Assembly (NCBI RefSeq): GCF_003205615.1 | Contig: NZ_PYBV01000030.1 | Span: 62,001-126,000 of the forward strand | Source: Micromonospora arborensis | GTDB lineage: Bacteria > Actinomycetota > Actinomycetes > Mycobacteriales > Micromonosporaceae | Direction of reading: 5' to 3' | DNA length: 64,000 nucleotides | In this document: positions 26,902-35,716 of the stretch, one piece after another | Layout: every line of letters starts with the position of its first letter | Numbering within the stretch: position 1 is the first letter of the stretch | Made by a program: the position numbers and the translations under genes | Notes under the pieces: model-generated | Told to the model about the DNA's origin: nothing | The model's database searches: none | What the model saw: only the letters and a program-made list of their open reading frames with translations

Positions 26902-27777
26902 ATGCGCAGGACAACTCACTGGTCGGCCCGCGCCCTGGGCGCTCTCACGGGCGCGGTCGCGCTGGTGGCGGCCCTGCTGCCGGCCACTCCGGCGGCCGCG
27001 GCGAACGTGGCCTTCAAGGCGGCGACGCTGAACATCTACAACGGACTGAGCCAGGCGGACTTCGTGCACGACCTGAACCTGATCGCGTCCAAGGCCGATC
27101 TCGTCGGCCTCAACGAGGTCGGCAACCGCAAGGCTTACCTGGAGAGCTGGGCCGCCGACAACGGCTGGTGGCTGTACGCACCGGGCGGGACCAACCAGGC
27201 CGGCGAGGCGCTGATCGCCAAGAAGAGCATGTTCGACGTACTCGACATGGGATCGATTTTTGTGTGTGACACCAACGGTCCCGGCGAGGTGCCGCCCGCG
27301 CGGTACAACAACTGGGTCAAGTACCGGCACAAGGCCAGTGGCCGCAACGTGACTCACCTCAACGCCCACGCGGTGGCCAGCATCGAAACCGCTGGTCGGC
27401 CGGAGGACCTTCCGCGCACCAGGTGCGCCGAGGCGCAGTTCCAGGGCCTCAAGGAGCTGGCGGTCGCCAAGCAGAGCGAGGGCCAGGTCATCGTGAGCGG
27501 TGACCTCAACGTCGACTTCAGCGCCGACCGGAGCTACGGGTACGCGAAGTTCCCGTGGCAGGTCTTCGAGGCCAACGAGCTGCCGAACCTGCGCTCCAAC
27601 TACAACCTCTACGGCGAGAAGGGCACCGGAACGCACGGCAACCGGCACATCGACTACGTCTACTTCTGGAAGCGGCTGCCGGAGCACCAGCTCATGTGGA
27701 TGACCGACTACGACATCGTTGGTGGCACCAGGTCCGACCACAACGGTGTCGTCGCGACGTTCTCCATCCAGAGCTGA
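26902..27777 (+). CDS. Secreted endonuclease/exonuclease/phosphatase-family protein
   Basis: 291 residues. ATG 26902 is preceded by GGAGGGAAG with ideal spacing. A signal peptide (MRRTTHWSARALGALTGAVAL..., cut near PAAAA) is followed by the EEP fold: TLNIYN, then GLNEVGN (metal-binding Glu), NAHA, SGDLNVDF and a final RSDHNGVV (catalytic Asp-His). This family covers DNase I-like nucleases, sphingomyelinase-like phosphodiesterases and inositol phosphatases; substrate cannot be told from sequence. It is exported and stands alone, ending at a strong hairpin shared with the opposing SDR gene. It lies 171 bases after the giant gene and might belong to that locus, but nothing else links them. Confidence 0.88.
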   Translation: MRRTTHWSARALGALTGAVALVAALLPATPAAAANVAFKAATLNIYNGLSQADFVHDLNLIASKADLVGLNEVGNRKAYLESWAADNGWWLYAPGGTNQAGEALIAKKSMFDVLDMGSIFVCDTNGPGEVPPARYNNWVKYRHKASGRNVTHLNAHAVASIETAGRPEDLPRTRCAEAQFQGLKELAVAKQSEGQVIVSGDLNVDFSADRSYGYAKFPWQVFEANELPNLRSNYNLYGEKGTGTHGNRHIDYVYFWKRLPEHQLMWMTDYDIVGGTRSDHNGVVATFSIQS

Positions 27778-27786
27778 CGCGCTCGC

Positions 27787-27820
27787 CCTGGTCGGCCCTG
27801 CGTGTGCAGGGCCGACCAGG
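27787..27820. terminator. Bidirectional terminator hairpin
   Basis: Perfect 15-bp inverted repeat (CCTGGTCGGCCCTGC, loop GTGT) between the ends of two convergent genes, the EEP protein and the SDR. There is no long T run, as is common in actinomycetes. Confidence 0.85.
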
Positions 27821-27850
27821 CCGGTTTCCTCCACCTGGTTACCCCTCCTC

Positions 27851-28558
27851 CTACCAGGGGAGGGGACCCTCGGCGTCGAAGTAGCCTCCGGTGGGGCCGT
27901 CGGGGCCCACCTGCGCCATCCGGACGATGATCTCTGCGCCCTGCTCGACAGTCTGGATACCGGTGTTTCCGTTCAGGTCGGTCTTGGTGAAGCCGGGCTC
28001 GACCGCGTTGATCCGCATGTTCGGGAACGCCTTCGCGTACTGCACGGTGATCATGTTGACCGCGGTCTTCGACGCCGGGTAGGCGACCCCTGGGTAGGCA
28101 TACGTCGGGGTGCCCGCGTCGGTGACCCGGGCCAGCGAGGCCAGGCCGCTGCTGAGATTGACGATGACCGGGGCGGCCGAACGCTGCAGCAGCGGCAGGA
28201 ACGCGTGGGTGACACGGACCGTGCCGAAGACGTTCGTCTCGAACGTCTCCCGCATCAGGTCGGCGGTCACGTCCGCAGCGCCGATCACGATGTTGCCGGC
28301 ACCCCTTTCCTCGATGCCCGCGTTGTTGATCAAGATGTCCAGCCCTCCACCCGCCTCGATGGCCTTCGCCGCGGCCTGCACGGACGCGTCGTCGGTGACG
28401 TCGAGCTGGACGGCCCGCGCGCCCAGCTGCTCGGCGGCGCGGTGCCCGCGTTCGGCGTCCCGGCTGCCGAGGTAGACGGTATGACCTGCTGCGATGAGTC
28501 GACGGGCGGTCTCGAAGCCGAGTCCCTTGTTCGCTCCGGTGATCAGTGTTGTTGTCAT
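27851..28558 (-). CDS. Short-chain dehydrogenase/reductase
   Basis: 235 residues, ATG at 28558 directly after a GGAGG with very short spacing. Classical SDR features: TGANKGLG (NAD(P) binding), LDVTD, NNAG, and the YPASK catalytic Tyr/Lys with an upstream NLSSG Ser. Substrate unknown. It is divergent from an XRE-type regulator 103 bases away; this SDR/XRE pairing is common in actinomycetes, where the regulator controls the SDR. Confidence 0.9.
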   Translation of the reverse strand: MTTTLITGANKGLGFETARRLIAAGHTVYLGSRDAERGHRAAEQLGARAVQLDVTDDASVQAAAKAIEAGGGLDILINNAGIEERGAGNIVIGAADVTADLMRETFETNVFGTVRVTHAFLPLLQRSAAPVIVNLSSGLASLARVTDAGTPTYAYPGVAYPASKTAVNMITVQYAKAFPNMRINAVEPGFTKTDLNGNTGIQTVEQGAEIIVRMAQVGPDGPTGGYFDAEGPLPW

Positions 28559-28606
28559 GCCTCCAGGTTCCGGCCGGGCGGTGCGGTCGACCAGTCGTCC
28601 CGTCTT

Positions 28607-28630
28607 CCTGGGACTGCCAGTACCAGGCAG
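28607..28630. promoter_or_regulatory. Candidate operator of the SDR/XRE pair
   Basis: Two interlocked inverted repeats, CCTGG-N11-CCAGG (28607-28627) and CTGCC-N7-GGCAG (28614-28630), lie between the divergent SDR and regulator starts. The position suits the binding site of the XRE regulator. This is inference from symmetry only. Confidence 0.5.
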
Positions 28631-28661
28631 AACCACAACTGAACGACGCACACTGGTGAGC

Positions 28662-29501
28662 ATGACGAGGACGGAGTTCGGGCAGGCGGTGCACCGCTGG
28701 CGCGACCGGATCGCACCCGAGGCCGCCGGGCTGCCCGTCGGCGGGCACCGACGTACGGCCGGACTGCGCCGCGAGGAGCTTGCCCTGCTGGCCGGGATCT
28801 CCGTCGACTACATCACCCGCCTCGAACAGGGCCGCGCGTCCAATCCGTCGGCGCAGGTCGTCGAAGCCCTGGCCAGGGCCCTGCGGCTGTCGACAACCGA
28901 GCGCGCACATCTGTTTCGACTGGCGGGGCTGGCACTGCCGGGCCCGGAAACCGTACCCGCCTACCTCACCCCGAGCGTCCAGCGGCTGCTGGACAGGCTG
29001 ACCGGGACACCCGTCGGTGTCTACGACGCGTCCTGGACGCTGCTTGTCGCCAATCCGCCGTATGCGGCGTTGATGGGCGATCCGTCCGGATGGCGTGGCA
29101 ACCAACGCAACGCGGTGTGGCGGCATTTTCTCGGCCCGGGCACCCGAGCCCGCCACACCCCGCAGTCCCTGCGAGCGTTCGAGACGGCGGTGGTTGCCGA
29201 CCTGCGTGCGGCCGCGGGCTGCTATCCGGCCGACCAGCAGCTACGGCAGTTGGTCGCGGAACTACGCGCCAACAACGACCGGTTCGCGAAGTTGTGGGAT
29301 TCCGGCACTGTCAGCCGTCACGAGGCGGCCCGCAAGACCATCGATCATCCGCACGTCGGCCCCCTGACTCTGGACTGCGACGTGCTCACCGTGGCAGGCA
29401 GCGACCTGCGCATCATGATCTACACCGCCGAGCCCGGCACCGAGGACGCCGACCGCCTCGCCCTGCTCACCGTGCTCGGCACCCAGGCACTGGTCGAATA
29501 G
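28662..29501 (+). CDS. XRE-family regulator with MmyB-like ligand-binding domain
   Basis: 279 residues from ATG 28662. An N-terminal helix-turn-helix is seen at LRREELALLAGISVDYITRLEQGR (about 35-60), followed by a domain of the MmyB-like type (VYDASWTLLVANPPYAALMGD, RNAVWRHFLGP) thought to bind small hydrophobic ligands. Divergent from the SDR gene, which it probably represses until a substrate appears. The candidate operator lies between them. Confidence 0.9.
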   Translation: MTRTEFGQAVHRWRDRIAPEAAGLPVGGHRRTAGLRREELALLAGISVDYITRLEQGRASNPSAQVVEALARALRLSTTERAHLFRLAGLALPGPETVPAYLTPSVQRLLDRLTGTPVGVYDASWTLLVANPPYAALMGDPSGWRGNQRNAVWRHFLGPGTRARHTPQSLRAFETAVVADLRAAAGCYPADQQLRQLVAELRANNDRFAKLWDSGTVSRHEAARKTIDHPHVGPLTLDCDVLTVAGSDLRIMIYTAEPGTEDADRLALLTVLGTQALVE

Positions 29502-29534
29502 GTGCCGACGTCGCGGAGTCTCACGACCGGATAG

Positions 29535-30098
29535 TCAGAGTCGGCGCGGTACGGCTCCGTCCTGCCAGCGGTAGAGGTCGCGCAGCAGGGAAATCTCGGC
29601 GCCGTGATGGATCAGCTCCCTGTTGACGTGCAGGACGATCCCCTCCATGGGAAACCGCTCGGGACCCACGGTGGGTGGATTCTCCAGGTCAGCGTCCGAG
29701 AGTTCGCGGACCCCCGCATTCCATCTCCCATACATCTCATCGAGCTGTTCCAGCGCCTCGTCAGCGGTCCCCGCGTAGGCGAACGTCTGGAAGTCGATGT
29801 CCTTGCCGCCGAAGTGCCATCCGACCCGATAGCCCAGGCAGGAGACGATGATGTGCGCCAGCCGCCAGGCAATCGTGGTCACCGGTGCCGGCACCGGGGC
29901 GGGGGACGCGGAGTCCATCGTCCATTCCCCCGAACCTGCCGACATCGGTGCGGACGATGCGCCACGTGGGCGGATGCTCCAGCAGCCGCGCACCGGCTCC
30001 CAGAAGTACTCCTCATCGGCAAGACCGTGCAGCCGCGGCCGCAGGTTCCTGTGCCAGTGCCGGTCCAGCTGGTCCGCAATTCGCTCGCTTCTTGTCAC
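29535..30098 (-). CDS. DinB-family protein
   Basis: 187 residues with a GTG start at 30098. The four-helix DinB/YfiT layout with its metal His residues is seen: LAHIIVSCLGYRVGWHF and HVNRELIHHGAEISLLRDLY. Actinobacterial members include thiol-dependent (mycothiol or bacillithiol) transferases, but most are uncharacterised. It converges with the XRE gene, leaving 33 bases between the stops. Confidence 0.85.
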   Translation of the reverse strand: MTRSERIADQLDRHWHRNLRPRLHGLADEEYFWEPVRGCWSIRPRGASSAPMSAGSGEWTMDSASPAPVPAPVTTIAWRLAHIIVSCLGYRVGWHFGGKDIDFQTFAYAGTADEALEQLDEMYGRWNAGVRELSDADLENPPTVGPERFPMEGIVLHVNRELIHHGAEISLLRDLYRWQDGAVPRRL

Positions 30099-30158
30099 CT
30101 CGGCACACTACCTACACGGAGAACCTGACAACGACCCTCGCGATTGCCGTCGCCGGCC

Positions 30159-30314
30159 GTGGGGCTCGAGAACGTAGGCGGGCGACACCTGCTGTGGGTC
30201 GATCCGGCCCGTGAGCTCGTGCTCGCCTCGCACTGGACCGAAGAACCGCTCGATCTGATCCGCGAAGTTTCTCGTACCGTCACAGCTCTGGATGAGATCG
30301 AGACAGTCGTGTAG
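30159..30314 (+). pseudogene. C-terminal remnant of a serine hydrolase (beta-lactamase family)
   Basis: A short frame reads NVGGRHLLWVDPARELVLASHW and ends at TAG 30312. This resembles the end of class C beta-lactamase-type serine hydrolases, where a Gly-rich stretch is followed by (L/Y)(W/V)VDPxRxLVVVxxW. The frame is closed by a stop about 30 bases upstream and the catalytic part is missing, so this is a decayed fragment. The assignment rests on about 40 residues. Confidence 0.5.
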
Positions 30315-30345
30315 CTGCGCTGGGCGGTAAGGGCAGAATGGCCGC

Positions 30346-31617
30346 GTGGAGCAAGCGGTGATCGATGCTGTCCGGGACGGTGACCTCGCGGCTGTCCGCC
30401 GTCACCTGAACGCGCTGCCGGTTGAGGCGCAGTGGCAGGACGAAGGCCGTGCGGTGGCCGGCGAGATGGTCCGCTGGGGCGGCCCAGGGCTCACGCAACT
30501 GCTGTACGAGGACGGCGAAGCGGTGCCCTCCGGACCCTGGGGCGACGTCGACCCGGTGGTCTGGGCGGCCGAGCACGGAGCCAGCGGGCTGTTGGAAAAT
30601 CTGTTGTCTCGTCATCCGGTCCCGGAGGCCACACTGCGATGTGCGCTCGACGCAGCCCGGGCCTGGCTCGACGTCGACCCGGAGGCCGAGCTGCGTCGCC
30701 GGTCGGGCGCGGGGGAGGACGACGCCGTCACGGTGGCGCGGGACCACCTCACCGCCGACGAATACTCGCCCCGGGCGCTGCGGATCCGCCTGACCGCCGC
30801 CGACGGCCGACGAGCGGAGGTCCTCGCCGGGCACCGGGCCGTCGTCACCGCCCTCGAAAAGCGGCTGGACCTCCCCGTCTCACGCGACGAACTGCTGGCG
30901 CGTGCGCTGTGGTCGGCGGACCCGGAATCGTACGACTGGCAGATGTCGCGACAGGCCGTCATGACCCGGTTCCCGGCCGAGGACACCTTCCGGTGGGCAG
31001 CCGGGCGGCTCGCCGACCCTGAGGTGGTGGTTCGCGGCTTCGCCGCCGAACTGCTGCATCTCTCCACTCTGGACGGCGAAACCGCCGACGCCCCGTACGC
31101 CGCCGATGCCCTGGTGGTGCTGCGGGATCGGATGGCGGTCGAGACGGACACCGAGACCCTGTGCAGCGTGCTCGGTGCCTACGCCGGCTTCAGCGAGACC
31201 GGTGCGATCCTCCACGAGTTCCTGCCATTCGTCCTGGACCACCGCCCCCAGGTCCGCAGCCGCGCGGCCGACGGCCTGCTCAACGGCATCGGTGGCCCCG
31301 CCGACGACCCGCCACGGTACGTCCTGGAGGCGATGCTGAACCTCACCCGGGACCCGGACCCGACGGTCCGCGCGGTGGCGACAGCCCAGTTCGTCTATTC
31401 CGCGATCGACGTGCCCGCACTGCGAGACGCGCTCGCCGCGCTGGTGAGCGGCGACGACAGAGAGGTCCGCGTCCACGCGGCGAGCGGTCTGGCCCTGCGT
31501 GGGGACGCGCACGCCCTCACGGAGCTACGCCGGATGGGCGAGGAGGACGGGTACGACTCGCTCGCCTGGTGCCAGCTCGATTCGGTGCAGCGAATGCTCG
31601 CGCCGCCGACCCGCTAG
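30346..31617 (+). CDS. HEAT-repeat protein
   Basis: 423 residues, GTG start. The sequence is all helical. Repeated units of about 30-35 residues (for example DPDPTVRAVATAQFVYSAID and DDREVRVHAASGLALRGD) match HEAT/PBS-lyase repeats in the second half; the first half is more degenerate, with an ankyrin-like WGDVDPVVWAAEHGASGLL. No enzyme motif and no membrane segment. Probably a cytosolic protein-binding scaffold; partner unknown. It stands alone between a remnant and a convergent membrane protein gene. Confidence 0.8.
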   Translation: MEQAVIDAVRDGDLAAVRRHLNALPVEAQWQDEGRAVAGEMVRWGGPGLTQLLYEDGEAVPSGPWGDVDPVVWAAEHGASGLLENLLSRHPVPEATLRCALDAARAWLDVDPEAELRRRSGAGEDDAVTVARDHLTADEYSPRALRIRLTAADGRRAEVLAGHRAVVTALEKRLDLPVSRDELLARALWSADPESYDWQMSRQAVMTRFPAEDTFRWAAGRLADPEVVVRGFAAELLHLSTLDGETADAPYAADALVVLRDRMAVETDTETLCSVLGAYAGFSETGAILHEFLPFVLDHRPQVRSRAADGLLNGIGGPADDPPRYVLEAMLNLTRDPDPTVRAVATAQFVYSAIDVPALRDALAALVSGDDREVRVHAASGLALRGDAHALTELRRMGEEDGYDSLAWCQLDSVQRMLAPPTR

Positions 31618-31790
31618 GCCGCAAAGTCGAGCGCGAAGGTGCCCGCCTCGAGGCGGTCGACGAGATCGCCGACATCGTCGGCGTCCAACTCTCGGACATG
31701 CGCCGACAACGCGTGACGCCGGCGTGATCCGGGTGCTGGGCCAGCACGGCTCGACGATACTGCGGCAGGCCGGTGGCAGAGCCGCACATT

Positions 31791-32777
31791 TCAGAGGCGG
31801 AAGATCCGAACTATCAACCCGGTGTCGTGCATCGTGTGTGGCGCGAAGGCGTGGTACGCCCACGCGTGCACCCAGGCGTTGCCGGTCCGTACGGTGAGCC
31901 AGGTCTTGAATGCGCCGGGCAGCGTGTAGATGAGAAGCACGAAAAGGATCGTCAGCGTGGCCTCGCGCGGCGACCCGAACCTGCCCCAGCCCTCGAACAC
32001 GTGCAGTGCCGCGTACGTCAGGCCGCCGAGAACGAGGGTCGCGGTGGTGGAGCCGGTCAGACGGGCGTATCGGGGGACGAGGATGCTCTGCACGAAGATG
32101 ACTGTGGGCAGCACCGTGCCAGCAAAGTACAGCAGGAATGTCAGTGGCACTCCGGCGGCGAGCTGACCCGGGGCCAGGCCGGCGAACGCGTGGCCGAGCA
32201 CCACCCATTGCGCGAGCGATTCGAGGACCAGCACGGCGAGGATGAGGATGGCATCGCCGCGCCGATCCGCCGAGCGCAGACACATCTGGTGGGCGGTGTA
32301 GCGCCGCCGGAACCACAGGAGTGGCAACAGCGCGTAGACCACAACGTTGTACGTGGCCCAGCCGAGCGCCTCGGCGGACCCGACCGGATCGGTGGCGCCG
32401 ACGAGCGTACCGGCCAGGTGGAAGCCGATCGGGTGCCAGCCGAGTCCTCGGCCGATGAGCAGGCCACCGAGTTGGGCGAGGACGCCGTACGCCAGGACGA
32501 GTCCTGTTTCACGGCGAGCGGTCGGGAGCGTCGGTGCGCGCTCGGCGATCACCGGTGCGGGTCGACCACGGGTGAGCGCGTATCCGATGGCGGCGAGCAG
32601 TACCAACTCGACGAGGGTGGCCTGAGCGGCGATCACCTGGCTGGGCCCGGATGGCGGGTCGTGCTGCGCCGGCCAGTCGAAGGGGGCGTCGCCGGGCGCG
32701 AGGAGCAGTACCGCGCCGTTGAGTGCGATCCAGCCGACCACCGCTGCCGTGAGCCAGGCGCGTTCTCGACGTGACAC
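31791..32777 (-). CDS. Multi-pass membrane protein, CPBP-like
   Basis: 328 residues from GTG 32777, preceded by GGGGGAG with 5-base spacing; a TTG further up has no such site. About eight hydrophobic helices are visible. The C-terminal half has LTYAALHVFEGWG and NAWVHAWAYHAFAPH, suggestive of the His-containing helices of CPBP (Abi-type) intramembrane proteins, but the EExxxR motif is not clear, so the family is tentative. Divergent from a TetR-type regulator, which probably controls it. Confidence 0.7.
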   Translation of the reverse strand: MSRRERAWLTAAVVGWIALNGAVLLLAPGDAPFDWPAQHDPPSGPSQVIAAQATLVELVLLAAIGYALTRGRPAPVIAERAPTLPTARRETGLVLAYGVLAQLGGLLIGRGLGWHPIGFHLAGTLVGATDPVGSAEALGWATYNVVVYALLPLLWFRRRYTAHQMCLRSADRRGDAILILAVLVLESLAQWVVLGHAFAGLAPGQLAAGVPLTFLLYFAGTVLPTVIFVQSILVPRYARLTGSTTATLVLGGLTYAALHVFEGWGRFGSPREATLTILFVLLIYTLPGAFKTWLTVRTGNAWVHAWAYHAFAPHTMHDTGLIVRIFRL

Positions 32778-32846
32778 CGACGCTCCCCCTATCTGGTTCA
32801 GTTGTGTTAGCAGCAAGAAGGTAGCACGGGTGTGTTATAAAGGGTG
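32778..32846. promoter_or_regulatory. Divergent promoter/operator region of the membrane protein/TetR pair
   Basis: 69 bases between two divergent starts. It holds two copies of TGTGTTA (near 32803 and 32830) and an AT-rich TTATAAA just before the regulator ATG, suggesting a -10 box very close to the start and a leaderless or very short leader. A TetR operator is likely here, but no long palindrome is seen. Confidence 0.4.
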
Positions 32847-33455
32847 ATGCCGAAGCTGGTGGATGCGCAGGCCCGACGGACCGAGCTCGCCGAAGCGGTC
32901 TGGCGGATCGTGATGCGGGACGGGCTGGAGCAGGCATCGGTGCGAAACGTGGCGCGCGAGGCCGGTCTGTCCATGGGTTCGTTGCGCCACTACTTCGCCA
33001 CCCAGTCCGAACTCCTCGGATTCGCCCTACGGTTGGTGGGGGAACGGATCGAGGAGCGGATTCGAGCCGTGGACACCACAGGCGACCAGCGTGCGGTGGT
33101 CCGGTCAATGATCGACGAGATGCTGCCGCTGGACCGGCCACGGCGCGGCGAGTGCGAAGTGTGGCTCGCGTTCACGGCACGCGCCGTCGTAGAACCGACC
33201 ATGGCCGGCCTGCGCAAGGAAATCGACAAACGCCTCACCGACGCCTTCACCACCATGATCCGGCGACTGGCCGACGCCGGTGCGCTCCGGCCCGGGCTCG
33301 ATCAGAAGGTCGAGGCAGAGCGTCTCTACGCCCTCGTCGACGGCGTGATCCTGCACGCCCTCCTGCGCCCCGGCCGGACCTCGAACGCAACCGCCAAGGC
33401 CACCGTCGGCGCACACCTCGACCAGATCGCGCCAGCCGCCGCGGATGAACGCTGA
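32847..33455 (+). CDS. TetR-family transcriptional regulator
   Basis: 202 residues from ATG 32847. The N-terminal helix-turn-helix is clear (ASVRNVAREAGLSMGSLRHYF), followed by a helical ligand-binding domain typical of TetR proteins with a TetR_C-type end (DGVILHALLRPG). Divergent from the CPBP-like membrane protein, its likely target. Inducer unknown. Confidence 0.92.
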   Translation: MPKLVDAQARRTELAEAVWRIVMRDGLEQASVRNVAREAGLSMGSLRHYFATQSELLGFALRLVGERIEERIRAVDTTGDQRAVVRSMIDEMLPLDRPRRGECEVWLAFTARAVVEPTMAGLRKEIDKRLTDAFTTMIRRLADAGALRPGLDQKVEAERLYALVDGVILHALLRPGRTSNATAKATVGAHLDQIAPAAADER

Positions 33456-33583
33456 TCGACCGTACGACGGCAGCGGATCACCCGGACCACGAAGACTCTG
33501 GCGGTCACCGTCAGACCCCACGCCGTCGGACTACAGGCGGGCAGGCGATGGAAGCCGAGCTCTGGCATGGTCCGACGCCCGGC

Positions 33584-33615
33584 GTCGACTGGCGTAGATG
33601 TCGACTGGCGTAGAT
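33584..33615. repeat. Perfect 16-bp tandem direct repeat
   Basis: GTCGACTGGCGTAGAT occurs twice back to back, about 115-145 bases upstream of the ThuA gene start. Spacing of 16 bases (about 1.5 helical turns) is compatible with a regulator binding site or a small duplication. Confidence 0.8.
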
Positions 33616-33729
33616 CAAGTGCGGCATCTACGAGTACGGTTTCCGTGCTCGAGGAGTACGGGCATCGGCGGCACGCCGCCGGGCGGGAACGGCCAGCCCG
33701 GTGGCGGCGCGCCGGGGGAGGGAGCGAGG

Positions 33730-34440
33730 GTGGCGCAGCAGAGAGCACTGGTGGTTCGGGGCGGGTGGGAGGGGCACCAGCCGGTCAAGGCGACCGAGTT
33801 GTTCATCCCCTTCCTCGAACGTAGCGGCTATGCGGTACGGGTCGAGGAGTCGACGGAGATCTACGCCGATGCCGCCGAGATGGCCGCCACCGACCTCGTC
33901 GTGCAGTGCGTGACGATGTCGCAGATCACCTCGGAGCAGTCGGCGGGTCTCAGCGCGGCGGTCATCGCCGGTACGGGCTTCACCGGCTGGCACGGCGGCA
34001 TCGTGGACTCGTTCCGCGCGTCATCCGAGTACCTGCATCTCGTGGGCGGCCAGTTCGCGACCCATCCGGGTAAGGAGCCGTGCGAGCGGCACGGTGACGC
34101 GGAGGACAACTTCCTGCCGCACACGGTACGCATCACCGACCTCGGTCGGGAACATCCGATCACTGCGGGTATCGAGGACTTCGACCTGGTCACCGAGCAG
34201 TACTGGGTGCTGCACGACGACCTGATCGACGTACTGGCCGTCACCACCCACCCGACGCAGGCGTGGCATCCGTGGCACCGGCCGGTCACCTCGCCGGCGA
34301 TCTGGACCCGACTCTGGGGTGCCGGGCGCATTGTCGTGACGACCCCGGGACACAGCCCTGAGGTGCTGGAGCACGCAGGCGTCCGTACCGTCATCGAGAG
34401 GGGGATGGTGTGGGCGACCCGCACGGCGTCGGCGTCGTAG
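33730..34440 (+). CDS. ThuA-like (trehalose utilisation) protein
   Basis: 236 residues from GTG 33730, preceded by GAGCGAGG; the frame is open further upstream through low-complexity sequence. It shows the class I glutamine amidotransferase-like ThuA fold: RALVVRGGWEGHQPVKATELF, DLVVQCVTMSQI, GTGFTGWHGGIVDSF and a C-terminal GRIVVTTPGHSPEVL. ThuA proteins work with sugar dehydrogenases in disaccharide catabolism. Its end overlaps the start of a Gfo/Idh/MocA dehydrogenase gene by 31 bases, which supports a common sugar-oxidation role. Confidence 0.87.
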   Translation: MAQQRALVVRGGWEGHQPVKATELFIPFLERSGYAVRVEESTEIYADAAEMAATDLVVQCVTMSQITSEQSAGLSAAVIAGTGFTGWHGGIVDSFRASSEYLHLVGGQFATHPGKEPCERHGDAEDNFLPHTVRITDLGREHPITAGIEDFDLVTEQYWVLHDDLIDVLAVTTHPTQAWHPWHRPVTSPAIWTRLWGAGRIVVTTPGHSPEVLEHAGVRTVIERGMVWATRTASAS

Positions 34441-35528
34441 GTCTCGGGGTCATCTCCCGCGCGTACCTGGACACACTCGCGAACCATCCCGCGGTGCGCG
34501 TCGCCGCAGTGGCCGACCTGGACGCCTCCCGGTCGGCTGCGGTCGCGGCCACGATTCCCGGTGCCGAGGCGTTGAGCGTCGAGGGCCTGCTCGCCCGCCC
34601 AGACGTGCAGACGGTGCTCAACCTCACGATCCCCGCGGCGCACGCCGACATCTCGCTCGGCGCGATCGACGCGGGCAAGAACGTGTATGTCGAGAAGCCG
34701 CTCGCCGTGACGTTCGCGGACGGCCGTTCGATCATCGAACGGGCCGCGGCGGCCGGCGTCCGCGTCGGGTGCGCGCCGGACACCGTGCTGGGGACGGGTA
34801 CGCAGACGGCGCGGGCGGCGATCGACGGCGGGCTCATCGGACGCCCGATGTCCGCGTCGGCCGTCATGGTCACGCCGGGGCACGAGCGCTGGCATCCCAA
34901 CCCCGACTTCTACTACGCGCCGGGTGGTGGCCCGTTGCTCGACATGGGGCCGTACTACCTCTCGGCGCTGATCCACCTGCTCGGGCCGGTTCGCGCGGTG
35001 AGCGGAGCCGGCAGCCGCCTGCGCGACGAGCGCGTCATCGGCTCGGGCCCGCGCGTCGGCCAGCGGATCCCGGCGCAGGTGGACACCCACGTGACCGGCG
35101 TGCTCGAGCACGCCAACGGTGCTCTCTCCACCATCACGACGAGCTTCGACGGCGTCGCGACGACGGCCGCTCCGATCGAGGTGCACGGGGAGACCGGCAC
35201 GCTCGCCGTACCCGATCCGAACCGCTTCGACGGTGAGGTCCGCCTCTTCGCGCTCGGTGCCACCGAGTGGCGTGTGCTCGAACCGCAGGCCGGTTACGCC
35301 GGGTCGTCCCGGGGCATCGGTCTGATCGACCTGGTCAGGGCCGACGGTCAGCGTCCGCCGCGTGCTGGCGGGGACGTCGCGCTGCACGTTCTCGAAACGA
35401 TGACCACCCTGCTCCAGGCGGCAGCCGAAGGTCGGCGGATCGAGCTGACGACGGTGGTGGATCGGCCGGCACCAGTTCCGCTCACTCCGGTCGAGGACTG
35501 GACGACAGGCGACGCGCACGGACACTGA
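34410..35528 (+). CDS. Gfo/Idh/MocA-family NAD(P)-dependent oxidoreductase
   Basis: 372 residues. GTG 34410 lies inside the end of the ThuA gene, after GAGAGGGGG. N-terminal Rossmann motif GVVGLGVISRAYLD, the EKPLAVT motif around residue 91-97 with its catalytic Lys, and a C-terminal beta-sheet domain (YYAPGGGPLLDMGPYYL) typical of sugar/inositol dehydrogenases. Probably oxidises a hydroxyl group on a sugar, with ThuA. Substrate unknown. A nested hairpin ends the operon. Confidence 0.92.
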   Translation: MGDPHGVGVVGLGVISRAYLDTLANHPAVRVAAVADLDASRSAAVAATIPGAEALSVEGLLARPDVQTVLNLTIPAAHADISLGAIDAGKNVYVEKPLAVTFADGRSIIERAAAAGVRVGCAPDTVLGTGTQTARAAIDGGLIGRPMSASAVMVTPGHERWHPNPDFYYAPGGGPLLDMGPYYLSALIHLLGPVRAVSGAGSRLRDERVIGSGPRVGQRIPAQVDTHVTGVLEHANGALSTITTSFDGVATTAAPIEVHGETGTLAVPDPNRFDGEVRLFALGATEWRVLEPQAGYAGSSRGIGLIDLVRADGQRPPRAGGDVALHVLETMTTLLQAAAEGRRIELTTVVDRPAPVPLTPVEDWTTGDAHGH

Positions 35529-35594
35529 CGGGGGCCAGGCCGGGCTGGGAACGTCGGCAGCTCCGGGTACGTAGCCAGGCGCGTCGCGCCTGAG

Positions 35595-35638
35595 CAGCGA
35601 AGGCCGTATCGGGCATCTGCCCGGTGCGGCCTTCGCTG
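35595..35638. terminator. Nested hairpin terminator
   Basis: Outer 12-bp stem CAGCGAAGGCCG/CGGCCTTCGCTG encloses an inner 6-bp stem CGGGCA/TGCCCG with a two-base loop. It follows the ThuA/dehydrogenase operon by 67 bases and precedes wrbA. Confidence 0.75.
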
Positions 35639-35716
35639 TGCGCGGCTCTTGTCGCGGCACTCGGCGGGTGGCCTGGGCAGGCCCGGTGGCAATGCCTGGC
35701 TGCCGCTGCTAGAGTC

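Noticed and set aside
31618..31790. Minus-strand frame ending LDADDVGDLVDRLEAGTFALDFAA as a small gene
   Set aside because: The end looks protein-like, but upstream it turns into Arg/Ser/Pro-rich sequence, there is no start signal and no family I can name.
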